Positions 31,650 through 40,633 of a stretch of DNA of 64,000 nucleotides are shown in pieces. Source of the stretch: Amphiplicatus sp046296195. Lineage in GTDB: Bacteria > Pseudomonadota > Alphaproteobacteria > Caulobacterales > Parvularculaceae. A program made the position numbers and the translations under genes. The notes below the pieces were generated by a model. It was given only the letters and a program-made list of their open reading frames with translations. It did not search any database and had not been told where the DNA came from. Position 1 is the first letter of the stretch, and each line of letters begins with the position of its first letter. The stretch is taken from the NCBI GenBank assembly GCA_046296195.1, contig JBKBLR010000001.1, forward strand, positions 1-64,000, read 5' to 3'.

Positions 31650-31765
31650 GGCGGGCTCCCGTCGATCGGCCGCTGTTTAAGGGGAGTCGCGTCCGGCCGG
31701 GAACGCCGGGCGCACGCGGCGCGGCGCGGTTGACGCGGCCTTGCGCCCGGCGCGACAATGCATCC

Positions 31766-32659
31766 ATGGGAGAACGCATCGCCATCGTCGAAGTGGGCCC
31801 GCGCGACGGGCTGCAGAACGAGAAGGCGGTCGTCAGCGTCGAGACGAAGGTCCTGCTCGTCGAGCGGCTCGCGGACGCCGGCCTCAAGACCGTCGAGGCG
31901 GGGGCGTTCGTCAGCCCCAAATGGACGCCGCAAATGGCGGCGACGGACGCGGTGATGGCGCGCATCCGCCGTTTGCCTGGCGTTTCCTATCCGGTGCTGA
32001 CGCCGAACATGAAGGGTTACGAGGGCGCTCGCGCTGCGAAAGCCGACACGGTCGCGGTCTTCGGCGCGGCGTCGGAGAGTTTTTCACAGAAGAACATCAA
32101 CTGTTCGATTGCGGAAAGCCTCGAGCGCTTCCGCCCCGTCGTCGAGGCGGCGAAGGCCGACGGCGTGCGCGTGCGCGGCTATGTCTCCTGCGTCTTGGGG
32201 TGCCCCTATGAGGGCGCGGTTCCGCTGAAGAACGTCGTCAGCGTCGCGCGGGCGCTTTATGAGATGGGCTGTTGCGAGATTTCGCTCGGCGACACGATCG
32301 GCGTCGGGACGCATGAGGAGACGCGGGCGATGATCCGCGCCGTCGCGACCGAAATTCCCGTCGCCGCGCTCGCCGGGCATTTTCACGACACCTATGGCCA
32401 GGCGCTCGCCAATATCTGGGCCTCGATCGAGGAAGGCGTGCGCATCTTTGATTCCTCCGTGTCCGGCCTCGGCGGCTGCCCCTATGCGAAGGGCGCCTCC
32501 GGCAATGTCGCGACCGAGGACGTCATCTATTCGCTGCATCGGTCGGGCTTTGAAACCGGCGCCGACCTTGATGCGGTCGTCGCGATCAGCCGCTGGATTT
32601 CCGGCGAACTCTCGCGCCCGCCCGGCGGCAAGGTGGCGCTGGCGCGGGGCGCGAATTGA
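31766..32659 (+). CDS. Hydroxymethylglutaryl-CoA lyase
   Basis: A 297-residue HMGL-type TIM-barrel lyase. The N-terminal metal and substrate motif VEVGPRDGLQNE, the loop SCVLGCPYEG and the C-terminal GLGGCPYAKGASGNVATEDV with its catalytic Cys are all present. It cleaves HMG-CoA to acetyl-CoA and acetoacetate, the last step of leucine degradation, matching the mccBA-hydratase genes upstream. It starts MGERIAIV at 31766. An earlier ATG at 31730 is arginine-rich and unlikely. Confidence 0.94.
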   Translation: MGERIAIVEVGPRDGLQNEKAVVSVETKVLLVERLADAGLKTVEAGAFVSPKWTPQMAATDAVMARIRRLPGVSYPVLTPNMKGYEGARAAKADTVAVFGAASESFSQKNINCSIAESLERFRPVVEAAKADGVRVRGYVSCVLGCPYEGAVPLKNVVSVARALYEMGCCEISLGDTIGVGTHEETRAMIRAVATEIPVAALAGHFHDTYGQALANIWASIEEGVRIFDSSVSGLGGCPYAKGASGNVATEDVIYSLHRSGFETGADLDAVVAISRWISGELSRPPGGKVALARGAN

Positions 32660-32690
32660 CACCGTCGCCGCCGCGCCAATACTCCGCCCC

Positions 32691-33362
32691 ATGACCGACG
32701 CGCTCCGCCAATCCTTCGCGACCGACGGCCACGCCGTCCTGCGCGAGGCGGCGCCCGCCGCGATGGCGCGGAATTTCCTTTCCGTCATCCACGGCAGCAT
32801 GATCCGCGACCCCAAGGGCCTCAAGAAATTCGAGCTCGCCGAGCCGCGGGTCAACGAAAAGGTCGGCTATGAGTTTTACGGGCCGCGCCTGCCCTCGGTG
32901 ATGACCTTCCACTGGGGCCTCACGAGCCATATCGCCGCGATCGTCGGCAGGCGGATCGTTCCCTCGTTCTCGTTCTTCCGCGTCTACATGACCGGCGACC
33001 GCCTGCTCGTCCATTCCGACCGCAAGTCGTGCGAATATGCGCTGTCGCTGGCGCTCGGCTATTCCGACGGGATCGTCTGGCCGCTCGAGCTCGGGGAGAA
33101 GCATTACGACTTCGCCGAGATCGCCGACCGCCCGAAGGCGGAGACCTTCGGCGAGGACGCTTATCGCACGGTCATGCTCGCGCCCGGCGACGCGCTGCTC
33201 TATCGCGGCGTCAACCTCCGCCACGGGCGCATGCAGCCCAACCCCAACCGCTGGTCGGCGCATCTCTTCCTGTTCTGGGTCGACGCCGAGGGCGAGTTCA
33301 AGGACCTCGCCTTCGACCGCATGACCTTCAACGACGCCATCGACTTCCCGCCGCCGCGCTGA
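32691..33362 (+). CDS. 2OG-Fe(II) oxygenase-like protein
   Basis: A 223-residue double-stranded beta-helix protein starting MTDALRQSFATDGHAV. The expected facial triad can be placed at H108 and D110 (LLVHSDRKSCEY) and H177 (NLRHGRMQ), with FRVYMTGD before the first His and the basic RKSCEY behind it. The substrate is unknown. It lies 31 bases after the HMG-CoA lyase gene and 17 bases before an SDR gene on the same strand, so the three may be co-transcribed. Confidence 0.72.
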   Translation: MTDALRQSFATDGHAVLREAAPAAMARNFLSVIHGSMIRDPKGLKKFELAEPRVNEKVGYEFYGPRLPSVMTFHWGLTSHIAAIVGRRIVPSFSFFRVYMTGDRLLVHSDRKSCEYALSLALGYSDGIVWPLELGEKHYDFAEIADRPKAETFGEDAYRTVMLAPGDALLYRGVNLRHGRMQPNPNRWSAHLFLFWVDAEGEFKDLAFDRMTFNDAIDFPPPR

Positions 33363-33379
33363 CGCAGAGGGAGCGCCTG

Positions 33380-34174
33380 ATGAGACTTCAAGGCAAGATC
33401 GCCCTCGTCACCGGCGCGGCGCGCGGCATCGGCGAGGCGGTTGCGGCCGCCTTCGCGCGCGAGGGCGCGGCCGTCATCCTCACCGACATCGACGCAGAGG
33501 GCGCGGCCCGCGCCGCCGCGCGGATCGGCCAGCGCGCCGAAGCCCTCGACGTGCGCGCGGAGAAGGACTGGATCCGCGTCATCGACGGGGTCCTCGCCCG
33601 CGAGGGCCGGCTCGACATCCTCGTCAACAACGCCGGCGTCACGGGTTTCGAAGGCGAGCCGCGCCCGCACGATCCCGAACATGCAAGCCTTGAAGACTGG
33701 CGCGCCGTCCACGTGACCAATCTCGACGGCGTGTTCCTCGGCTGCAAGCACGCCATCCGCGCCATGCGCAAGACCGGCGCAGGCTCGATCATCAACATGT
33801 CCTCGCGCTCGGGCATCGTCGGCGTCCCCGGCGCGTCGGCCTACGCCTCGTCGAAGGCCGCGATCCGCAACCACACGAAATCGGTCGCGCTTTATTGCGC
33901 AGGCCAAGGCCTCAATATCCGCTGCAACTCGATTCACCCCGCCGCGATCTTGACCCCGATGTGGGAGCCGATGCTGGGCGAGGGCGCGGATCGGGAGCGG
34001 CGCATGAAAGAGTTCGTCGCCGAGGCGCCGCTAAAGCGCTTTGGAACGCCGGAGGAAGTCGCCGCGATCGCCGTGCTGCTTGCCTCGGATGAAGCCGCCT
34101 ATATGACCGGTTCCGAGATCCACATCGACGGCGGGATCCTCGCCGGCTCTGCGGCGGCGCCGGCGCGGGAGTGA
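33380..34174 (+). CDS. Short-chain dehydrogenase/reductase
   Basis: A 264-residue classical SDR. The Rossmann motif is VTGAARGIGE near the N-terminus. NNAGVTG, the catalytic Ser in INMSSRSG and the YxxxK in SAYASSKAAI follow, with the usual C-terminal GSEIHIDGG. Asp after the second strand (ILTDID) suggests NAD rather than NADP. A GGGAG ribosome site lies 7 bases before the ATG. The substrate is unknown. It is the last gene of the apparent HMG-CoA lyase/oxygenase/SDR run. Confidence 0.92.
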   Translation: MRLQGKIALVTGAARGIGEAVAAAFAREGAAVILTDIDAEGAARAAARIGQRAEALDVRAEKDWIRVIDGVLAREGRLDILVNNAGVTGFEGEPRPHDPEHASLEDWRAVHVTNLDGVFLGCKHAIRAMRKTGAGSIINMSSRSGIVGVPGASAYASSKAAIRNHTKSVALYCAGQGLNIRCNSIHPAAILTPMWEPMLGEGADRERRMKEFVAEAPLKRFGTPEEVAAIAVLLASDEAAYMTGSEIHIDGGILAGSAAAPARE

Positions 34175-34199
34175 GCCGCCAGCACCCCCTCGACGCCTG

Positions 34200-34243
34200 A
34201 GCGGCGTTTCGCAAAAGACTGCGCGGTTTTGCGCCGAAACGCT
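34200..34243. terminator. Imperfect hairpin between the SDR and phosphatase genes
   Basis: GCAAAA (34211-34216) pairs with TTTTGC (34227-34232), and outside it CGTTTCG (34205-34211) pairs with CGAAACG (34235-34241). The inner stem ends in a T-run. It lies 25 bases beyond the SDR stop and could end that transcript. Its composition recalls the dispersed element at 18431 and 40583. Confidence 0.4.
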
Positions 34244-34336
34244 GCGACAGCCGGAAACCGGATCGCGCGCCGTGATTTCGACCAAAGGCGCGACGATCTG
34301 GTCGTCCCGCCCCGATCCCGATACGCTCGGCGCACC

Positions 34337-34963
34337 ATGCGGGGATGGTTCGAACGGGGCATGCCGGGGGGGCGCGTGCGGCTGAAGCACGCGGTCTGGT
34401 TCATCCGCCACGGGCAGACCGACTGGAACGCTGAACGGCGCTATCAGGGCCACGCCGACATCCCCTTGAACGAGACCGGGCGCGCGCAGGCGGCCCGCAA
34501 CGGCGCCGCGCTGAGAGCATGGCTTGCGGAGGCCCGCGACGCCCTCTTCGTTTCGAGCCCGCTCGTTCGCGCGGCCGAAACGCTCGAGATCGTGCGCGAG
34601 GCGATGGGCCTGCCGCGGAAGCGCTACGCCATCGACGACCGGCTCATCGAGATCGATCTTGGACGCTGGAACGGCAAGACCCATGACGAGGTCGCCGCCG
34701 AGGACCCCGGCGTCCACGCGCGCCGCGCGACGGAGAAATGGGCGTTCCGCACCCCGGACGGGGAAAGCTACGCCGAGGCGGCGGCGCGCGTGCGTGAGTT
34801 CCTTCTCGCGCTCGACCGCCCGGCGGTGATCGCCGGCCATGGCGCCTCGGGGCGGATCCTGCGCGCCTATCTCCTGGGCGTGAAGCCCTCGCGCGCGCCG
34901 CATCTTCCCGCGCCGCAGGACCGCGTGATCGAGATCAGACGGGGCCGCGAGCGCGAAATTTAA
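34337..34963 (+). CDS. Histidine phosphatase family protein
   Basis: A 208-residue phosphoglycerate-mutase-like phosphatase. The catalytic signature is FIRHGQTDWNAERRYQGH, with the second conserved His in IAGHGASGRI and the Arg/Glu pair in the SSPLVRAAETLEI segment. Members act as phosphatases on sugar or nucleotide phosphates; the substrate here is unknown. Starts at ATG 34337, ATG 34361 or GTG 34376 are all in frame. The last follows a G-rich ribosome site. The stop overlaps the small antisense-strand gene at 34960-35085. Confidence 0.88.
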   Translation: MRGWFERGMPGGRVRLKHAVWFIRHGQTDWNAERRYQGHADIPLNETGRAQAARNGAALRAWLAEARDALFVSSPLVRAAETLEIVREAMGLPRKRYAIDDRLIEIDLGRWNGKTHDEVAAEDPGVHARRATEKWAFRTPDGESYAEAAARVREFLLALDRPAVIAGHGASGRILRAYLLGVKPSRAPHLPAPQDRVIEIRRGREREI

Positions 34964-35085
34964 CGGCGATGATCCTTGATGCGCGGATCGACGGCGCAGG
35001 GCTGGCGCTTGCGGCCGAAGGCGACGGCGACGGAAAAGCCGAGCGCGACAAGGGCGACCGCCGCCGCAACAAGCCAGTCAGGCAT
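34960..35085 (-). CDS. 41-residue single-pass membrane protein
   Basis: A short frame read directly from the sequence: MPDWLVAAAVALVALGFSVA followed by VAFGRKRQPCAVDPRIKDHR and Arg. One hydrophobic helix (about 4-23) with a basic cytoplasmic end makes a small single-pass membrane protein. An AAGGAGG ribosome site lies 7 bases before the ATG, an exceptionally good match. It converges tail to tail with the histidine phosphatase gene, overlapping by 4 bases. No function can be assigned. Confidence 0.6.
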   Translation of the reverse strand: MPDWLVAAAVALVALGFSVAVAFGRKRQPCAVDPRIKDHRR

Positions 35086-35702
35086 CCGTCATCCTCCTTC
35101 CGGGGACCGCCGGCGAGCGTCGCGCCCGCGCTGCGGCGGAAATAGCGCAAGCGTGAAAAAGCGTCGCAATGCCGCCGAACTTTATCGCGCGCGCGCCGCA
35201 ATCGCGTTACATTATTTCGACGACTCGCAAGGCCCGGAATTTCGCCGGAGAGGGGCGATCTTCAAAACAAAATTAAGGGCCTCGGCGTTAACTATGTCCC
35301 AAGGGCGGGCGGCCGGACGCGCGCCCTCGGGGTCCATGGGGCGATTTCCGGCGACGGTCACGGAGCGAAAAGCGCAAGCGTTTCAACGCTGAAGTAACAA
35401 GTAATTGCGGGTCTGACATGGCTGGGACATCTCGCCAGACGCACGGCGCCCTTTCGACGGCGGAGCCTTGCGGACCAGACGCCGGCGCCCACATCAGCGA
35501 TGCGGCGCCGGGCGAGCCTGCAGCATGGCGCGGCGGCGACGGGACGGCGGCGACCCGGAGAAACATCCGGACGGCGCGCAGGAGAGGGACGGCTTGGGGC
35601 GGGGATCAGGACGATCCGCGCCTTTTTTATTTCCGGACGCTGCTCGCCAGCGGCTGGTTCTTCGGCGGCGGGAAACGCGCGTGAGCGGACGCGCACAGGC
35701 AA
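35086..35702. other. 617-bp interval upstream of prkA with no recognisable gene
   Basis: Open frames exist on both strands (for example 35418-35684 plus and 35288-35566 minus), but their translations are Arg/Gly/Ala-rich without domain resemblance. The first 200 bases are less GC-rich than the surroundings, with AT-rich patches around 35205-35225 and 35260-35295. The interval is a plausible promoter region and long 5' leader of the prkA cluster. Confidence 0.45.
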
Positions 35703-37664
35703 GTGAGTGAGATCGACATGACTGACCGGTTCGACGTTTTCGACCTCTTCTCGGAGAGCTACACGCGGGTGAAGCAGGAGACGATGAGCCTGCGCGACTA
35801 TCTCCTCGCCGCGCGCGACGACGCGATGCTCTACGCCTCGCCGGCCGAGCGGATGGTGAAGGCGATCGGCGAGCCCGAGCTCATCGACACCTCGAAGGAT
35901 CCGCGCCTGTCGCGCATTTTCTTCAACCGCACCATCCGCCGCTACAAGGCGTTCGACGGCTTTTACGGCATGGAGGACACGATCGAGCGGATCGTCTCCT
36001 ATTTCCGCCACGCCGCGCAGGGGCTCGAGGAAAAGCGCCAGATCATCTACCTGCTCGGCCCCGTCGGCGGCGGCAAGTCCTCGCTCGCCGAGCGCCTCAA
36101 GGAGCTGATGGAGGTCAACCCCATCTATGTCCTCAAGGCCGGCAAGGAGATTTCGCCGGTCTTTGAAAGCCCGCTCGGCCTCTTCCAGTCGGAGGAGCTG
36201 AAATCGCTCCTCGCCGACAAATACGGCATCGAGAAGCGCCGCCTGTCGAGCGTGATGAGCCCGTGGGCGGTCAAGCGCCTCGACGAATTCGGCGGCGACA
36301 TCTCGAAATTCGAGGTCGTGCGCCTGTTCCCGTCGAAGCTGCGCCAGATCGCCATCGCCAAGACCGAGCCGGGCGATGAGAACAACCAGGACATCTCCGC
36401 CCTGACCGGCAAGGTCGACATCCGCAAGCTCGAGCACTTCTCGCAGTCGGATTCGGACGCTTATTCCTATTCCGGCGGGCTGTGCCGCGCGAATCAGGGG
36501 CTTCTCGAATTCGTCGAGATGTTCAAGGCGCCGATCAAGGTCCTCCACCCGCTCCTCACCGCAACGCAGGAAGGAAACTATGTCGGCACCGAGAGCCTCG
36601 GGCCGATCCCCTTCAACGGCGTCATCCTCGCGCACTCGAACGAGAGCGAATGGATCCAGTTCCGCAACAACAAGAACAACGAGGCCTTCCTCGACCGCAT
36701 CAGCGTCATCAAGGTCCCCTATTGCCTGCGCGTCACCGAGGAGCGGCAAATCTACGCCAAGCTGCTCAACAATTCCGAGCTCGCCGACGCCCCTTGCGCG
36801 CCGGAGACGCTCGACCTCCTCGCGCGCTTCTCGGTGCTGACGCGCCTGAAAGAGCACGAGAACTCGAACCTCTATTCGAAGCTCCGCGTCTATGACGGCG
36901 AGAAGCTGAAGGACTCAGATCCGAAAGCCAAGACGCTTCAGGAATATCGCGACGCCGCCGGCATCGACGAGGGCATGGACGGGGTTTCGACCCGCTTCGC
37001 CTACAAGGTGCTGTCGGAGACCTTCAATTTCGACACCGACGAGGTCGCGGCCGATCCCGTGCACCTGATGTATGTTCTCGAAAACGCCATCAAGCGCGAG
37101 CAGCACCCCGACGAAGTCGAGAAGAAATATCTCGAATTCATCAAGGAGGATCTTTCGAAGCGCTACGCCGACTTCATCGGCAAGGAGATCCAGAAGGCCT
37201 ATCTCGAAAGCTATTCGGAATACGGCCAGAACCTCTTTGACCGCTACATCGCCTATGCCGACGCCTGGATCGAGGATCAGGACTTCAAGGACCCGGACAC
37301 CGGCCAGCTTCTCGACCGCCAGACGCTCGACGCCGAGCTGTCGAAGATCGAAAAGCCCGCCGGCATCGCCAACCCCAAGGACTTCCGCAACGAGGTCGTC
37401 AAATTCACGCTGCGCGCGCGCGCCGCGAACGCCGGCAGGAATCCCGCCTGGACGTCCTACGAAAAACTCCGCAACGTCATCGAAAAGCGGATGTTCAGCC
37501 AGGTCGAGGATCTTCTTCCCGTGATCTCCTTCGACTCCAAGAAGGACAGCGAGACCGAGAAGAAGCACGAAAGCTTCGTCGAGCGCATGGTCGAGCGCGG
37601 CTACACGCCCCGCCAGGTCCGCCGCCTCGTCGAATGGTACATGCGGGTCAACAAGGCAGGTTAG
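35703..37664 (+). CDS. prkA: PrkA family serine protein kinase / AAA+ (YeaG)
   Basis: A 653-residue PrkA protein. The N-terminal AAA+ domain has Walker A in LLGPVGGGKSSLAERL and Walker B-like sequence in the following 200 residues. The C-terminal PrkA kinase-like domain contains RDAAGIDEGMDGVSTRFAYK and the GYTPRQVRRLVEWYMR end. It is a stress- and starvation-linked kinase/ATPase acting with YeaH and YcgB. A GTG start at 35703 and an ATG at 35718 are both possible. First of a three-gene operon. Confidence 0.95.
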   Translation: MSEIDMTDRFDVFDLFSESYTRVKQETMSLRDYLLAARDDAMLYASPAERMVKAIGEPELIDTSKDPRLSRIFFNRTIRRYKAFDGFYGMEDTIERIVSYFRHAAQGLEEKRQIIYLLGPVGGGKSSLAERLKELMEVNPIYVLKAGKEISPVFESPLGLFQSEELKSLLADKYGIEKRRLSSVMSPWAVKRLDEFGGDISKFEVVRLFPSKLRQIAIAKTEPGDENNQDISALTGKVDIRKLEHFSQSDSDAYSYSGGLCRANQGLLEFVEMFKAPIKVLHPLLTATQEGNYVGTESLGPIPFNGVILAHSNESEWIQFRNNKNNEAFLDRISVIKVPYCLRVTEERQIYAKLLNNSELADAPCAPETLDLLARFSVLTRLKEHENSNLYSKLRVYDGEKLKDSDPKAKTLQEYRDAAGIDEGMDGVSTRFAYKVLSETFNFDTDEVAADPVHLMYVLENAIKREQHPDEVEKKYLEFIKEDLSKRYADFIGKEIQKAYLESYSEYGQNLFDRYIAYADAWIEDQDFKDPDTGQLLDRQTLDAELSKIEKPAGIANPKDFRNEVVKFTLRARAANAGRNPAWTSYEKLRNVIEKRMFSQVEDLLPVISFDSKKDSETEKKHESFVERMVERGYTPRQVRRLVEWYMRVNKAG

Positions 37665-37672
37665 GAGGAATC

Positions 37673-37735
37673 GGGGATTGGGGATTTGGGACTTGGCTTG
37701 CTCGTCCTGATCCCTAATGCCTAATCCCTAATCCC
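37673..37735 (+). repeat. GGGATT/AATCCC short-repeat element between prkA and yeaH
   Basis: GGGGATT occurs twice in tandem (37673-37686), followed by TTGGGA. After 20 bases the complementary TAATCCC recurs (37722-37728 and 37729-37735, with a related ATCCCTA at 37710). The arms can pair into a long imperfect hairpin. The right arm ends one base before the yeaH start codon, so yeaH has no Shine-Dalgarno sequence. Confidence 0.65.
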
Positions 37736-37736
37736 T

Positions 37737-39059
37737 ATGAATCACTTCCACTTCATTGATCGCCGCAAGAACCCGAAGGGCAAGTCGCTCGGCAACCGCC
37801 AGCGCTTCCTTCGCCGCGCGAAGGTGCAGATCAAGGAAGCGGTGAACAAAAGCCTTCGCGACCGCTCGCTCTCCGACATGGACAAGGGCGAGAAAATCTC
37901 GATCCCGTCGAAATCGACCGCCGAGCCGCGCTTCCGCCTGTCGCCCGACGCCGGCAAGCGCGAATGGGTCGCGCCCGGCAACAAGGAATTCGGCGCCGGC
38001 GACAAGATCAAGAAGCCGCCCAAAAGCGGCGGCAAGGGTCAGGGCAAGGACGCTTCCGATTCCGGCGACGCCGAAGACAGCTTCCAGTTCACGCTGACTC
38101 AAGAAGAATTTCTCGACATCTTCTTCGAGGACCTCGAACTGCCGAATCTCGTCAAGCGCACGCTGAAGGAGACGAAGGCGACGCAGTATCGCCGCGCCGG
38201 CATCACCGTCGCGGGCTCGCCGACCAACATCAATCTCCTGCGCACGATGCGCAACGCGCATGGCCGGCGGCTCGCCCTGAAGCGCCCGTCGACCCGGGAG
38301 ATGAACGAGCTGAAAGAGCGCCTCTTCGACCTCGAGCGGATTTCCGAGCCGAGCGAGGCCGAGATCGCCGAGAGGAAGGCGCTGCTCGAAAGGCTTCAGG
38401 AGATGGAGGCGCGCCGCCGCTGGGCGCCGTTCATCGACCCGCTCGACGTGCGCTACAACGCCTATGAGCCGACGCCGGCGCCGACGACCGCGGCCGTCAT
38501 GTTCTGCCTGATGGACGTATCGGGCTCGATGGGCGAGCGCGAGAAGGACCTCGCGAAACGCTTCTACATGCTTCTCTACCTGTTCCTGAAGCGGCGCTAT
38601 GAGCGCGTCGACGTCGTCTTCATCCGCCACACCCACCACGCCGAGGAGGTCGACGAGGAGACCTTCTTCTATTCGCGCCAGTCGGGCGGCACCGTCGTTT
38701 CGACCGCGCTTGAAAAGATGCTCGAGATCCAGAAGCAGCGCTATTCGGCGGGCGAATGGAACATCTATGTCGCGCAAGCCTCCGACGGCTACACCCAATC
38801 GGGCGACGCCAAGCGCTGCGTCGAGATCCTCGATGAAGAAGTGATGCCGATCAGCCAGTACTACGCCTATATCGAGATCCTCGACGAACGCGAGCTGGAG
38901 GTATTCTCCGATAAGGACTCGGGCGCCGAACTCTGGCGCGCCTACCGCACCTTCGCGCCCCGATGGAAGACGTTTGCGCAGACGCGCATCGCCAAGCCCT
39001 CGGATATTTTCCCCGTCTTCAGAGAGTTGTTCGCGAAGAACGCGCGGGAGGCGGCGTGA
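37737..39059 (+). CDS. yeaH: YeaH/YhbH family protein (DUF444, VWA-like)
   Basis: A 440-residue DUF444 protein: FIDRRKNPKGKSLGNRQRFL at the N-terminus and a Lys/Gly-rich linker near 80-105. A von Willebrand A-like domain carries a MIDAS-type motif in CLMDVSGSMGEREKD and later ASDGYTQSGD. It is a known genomic partner of prkA and spoVR and is thought to work with them in the starvation response. The C-terminus overlaps ycgB by 4 bases. The start lacks a ribosome site and is preceded by the AATCCC repeats. Confidence 0.94.
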   Translation: MNHFHFIDRRKNPKGKSLGNRQRFLRRAKVQIKEAVNKSLRDRSLSDMDKGEKISIPSKSTAEPRFRLSPDAGKREWVAPGNKEFGAGDKIKKPPKSGGKGQGKDASDSGDAEDSFQFTLTQEEFLDIFFEDLELPNLVKRTLKETKATQYRRAGITVAGSPTNINLLRTMRNAHGRRLALKRPSTREMNELKERLFDLERISEPSEAEIAERKALLERLQEMEARRRWAPFIDPLDVRYNAYEPTPAPTTAAVMFCLMDVSGSMGEREKDLAKRFYMLLYLFLKRRYERVDVVFIRHTHHAEEVDEETFFYSRQSGGTVVSTALEKMLEIQKQRYSAGEWNIYVAQASDGYTQSGDAKRCVEILDEEVMPISQYYAYIEILDERELEVFSDKDSGAELWRAYRTFAPRWKTFAQTRIAKPSDIFPVFRELFAKNAREAA

Positions 39060-40531
39060 GCGCCCTTCTCTTCACCGACAGCGAATGGTCGTTCGACCGC
39101 CTGAAGGCGACCTACAACGCCATCGAGGACATCGCGCTCAACGATCTGAAGCTCGACGTCTATCCGAACCAGATCGAGATCATTTCAAGCGAGCAGATGC
39201 TCGACGCCTATTCAAGCCACGGCATGCCGCTGATGTATCGCCACTGGTCGTTCGGCAAGCATTTCGCGCGCGACCAGATGATGTATCAGAAGGGCTATCA
39301 GGGCCTCGCCTACGAGATCGTCATCAACTCCGACCCCTGCATCGCCTATCTGATGGAGGAGAACACGATGACGATGCAGGCGCTCGTGATGGCGCACGCC
39401 TGTTTCGGCCACAACCACTTTTTCAAGAACAATTACCTCTTCCGCCAGTGGACGGACGCCGAAGGAATCCTGTCCTATCTCGACTTCGCAAAGAAATACA
39501 TCGCCCGGTGCGAGGACGAATACGGCCTCGACGAGGTCGAAAAGATCCTCGACAGCGCCCATGCGCTGATGGATCAGGGCGTCTTCCGCTATGCGCGTCC
39601 GCCGCGGCTTTCCGAAGCCGACCGGCTCGCCCGCGCCGCCTTCCGCGCCGAGCACGAACAGAAGACCTTCAACGACATCTGGCGCACGCTCCCCAATGTC
39701 GTCGAGCCGGACGAGGACGCCGAGGAGCGTCAGCTCGAGGTCCGGAACATCAAGCTGCCCGAGGAAAACCTTCTCTATTTCATCGAGAAGGCCTCGCCGA
39801 TCCTGAAGCCGTGGCAGCGCGAGCTTGTCCGCATCGTCCGCAACATCTCGCAATATTTCTATCCGCAGAAGCAGACCAAGGTGATGAACGAGGGCTGCGC
39901 GACCTTCGTCCACCATTACATCATGAACGCCCTATATGACCGCGGCCTCATCACCGAGGGCGCGATCATGGAGTTCCTGCACTCGCATTCTTCGGTCGTC
40001 TTCCAGCCCGATTTCGACGATCCGCGCTATTCCGGGATCAATCCCTACGCGCTCGGCTTTGCGATGATGGAGGACATCCGCCGCATCAGCATGACGCCGA
40101 CGGAGGAGGACCGCGAATGGTTCCCGTCGATCGCGGGATCGGGAAAGTGGCGCGACGTCCTCAAGGACGCGTGGTCGAACTATCGCGACGAGAGCTTCAT
40201 TCTGCAATATCTCTCGCCGAAAGTGATCCGGGATTTCCGCCTGTTCGCGCTTGAGGACGACGCGAGCGAAAGCCATATCGAGGTCGAGGCGATCCACGAC
40301 GATTACGGCTACCGGCGCGTGCGCGAAACGCTCGCACGCCAGTATGATCTCGGCATGCATGAGCCGAACATCCAGGTCGTCGCCGCGGATCTTGAAGGCG
40401 ACCGCATGATCACGCTGCGCCACGGCACGCATGCGGGCCGCACGCTCGACGTGAAGACCCGCGACGAGGTGCTCTGGCACGTCCACCGCCTGTGGGGACA
40501 CAAGGTGAAGCTGGACGAGGAGCCGGCCTAG
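39056..40531 (+). CDS. SpoVR family protein (YcgB)
   Basis: A 491-residue SpoVR/YcgB protein beginning with GTG at 39056 inside the yeaH stop (GTGA overlap). Signatures include YPNQIEIISSEQMLDAYSSH, PLMYRHWSFGKHF, GHNHFFKNNYLF and MNEGCATFVHHYIMN. The last His-rich segment recalls metal-dependent proteins, but the activity of the family is not settled. Third gene of the prkA-yeaH-ycgB operon. Full length. Confidence 0.95.
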   Translation: MSALLFTDSEWSFDRLKATYNAIEDIALNDLKLDVYPNQIEIISSEQMLDAYSSHGMPLMYRHWSFGKHFARDQMMYQKGYQGLAYEIVINSDPCIAYLMEENTMTMQALVMAHACFGHNHFFKNNYLFRQWTDAEGILSYLDFAKKYIARCEDEYGLDEVEKILDSAHALMDQGVFRYARPPRLSEADRLARAAFRAEHEQKTFNDIWRTLPNVVEPDEDAEERQLEVRNIKLPEENLLYFIEKASPILKPWQRELVRIVRNISQYFYPQKQTKVMNEGCATFVHHYIMNALYDRGLITEGAIMEFLHSHSSVVFQPDFDDPRYSGINPYALGFAMMEDIRRISMTPTEEDREWFPSIAGSGKWRDVLKDAWSNYRDESFILQYLSPKVIRDFRLFALEDDASESHIEVEAIHDDYGYRRVRETLARQYDLGMHEPNIQVVAADLEGDRMITLRHGTHAGRTLDVKTRDEVLWHVHRLWGHKVKLDEEPA

Positions 40532-40582
40532 ACCAGGTTCGCCGATCTGCGGTTCGCAGAACGGGGTCGCAAGTCCCGGTTT

Positions 40583-40633
40583 GGCGCGCGTTTCATCCGA
40601 AAACCGCTTCGCGCCTTTTGAAACGTGCGCTAG
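40583..40633. repeat. Dispersed palindromic repeat, copy 2
   Basis: A near copy of the element at 18431-18481: GCGCGTTTCATCCGA, then AAACCGCTTCGC, and an inverted end (GAAACGTGCGC). It lies between the convergent ycgB and tyrC genes, and its last bases contain the stop codon of tyrC (40630-40632). It may serve as a shared transcript end. Confidence 0.65.

Noticed and set aside
35418..35684. Small plus-strand gene upstream of prkA
   Set aside because: The translation is low-complexity, no ribosome site is visible, and overlapping frames on both strands are equally open.
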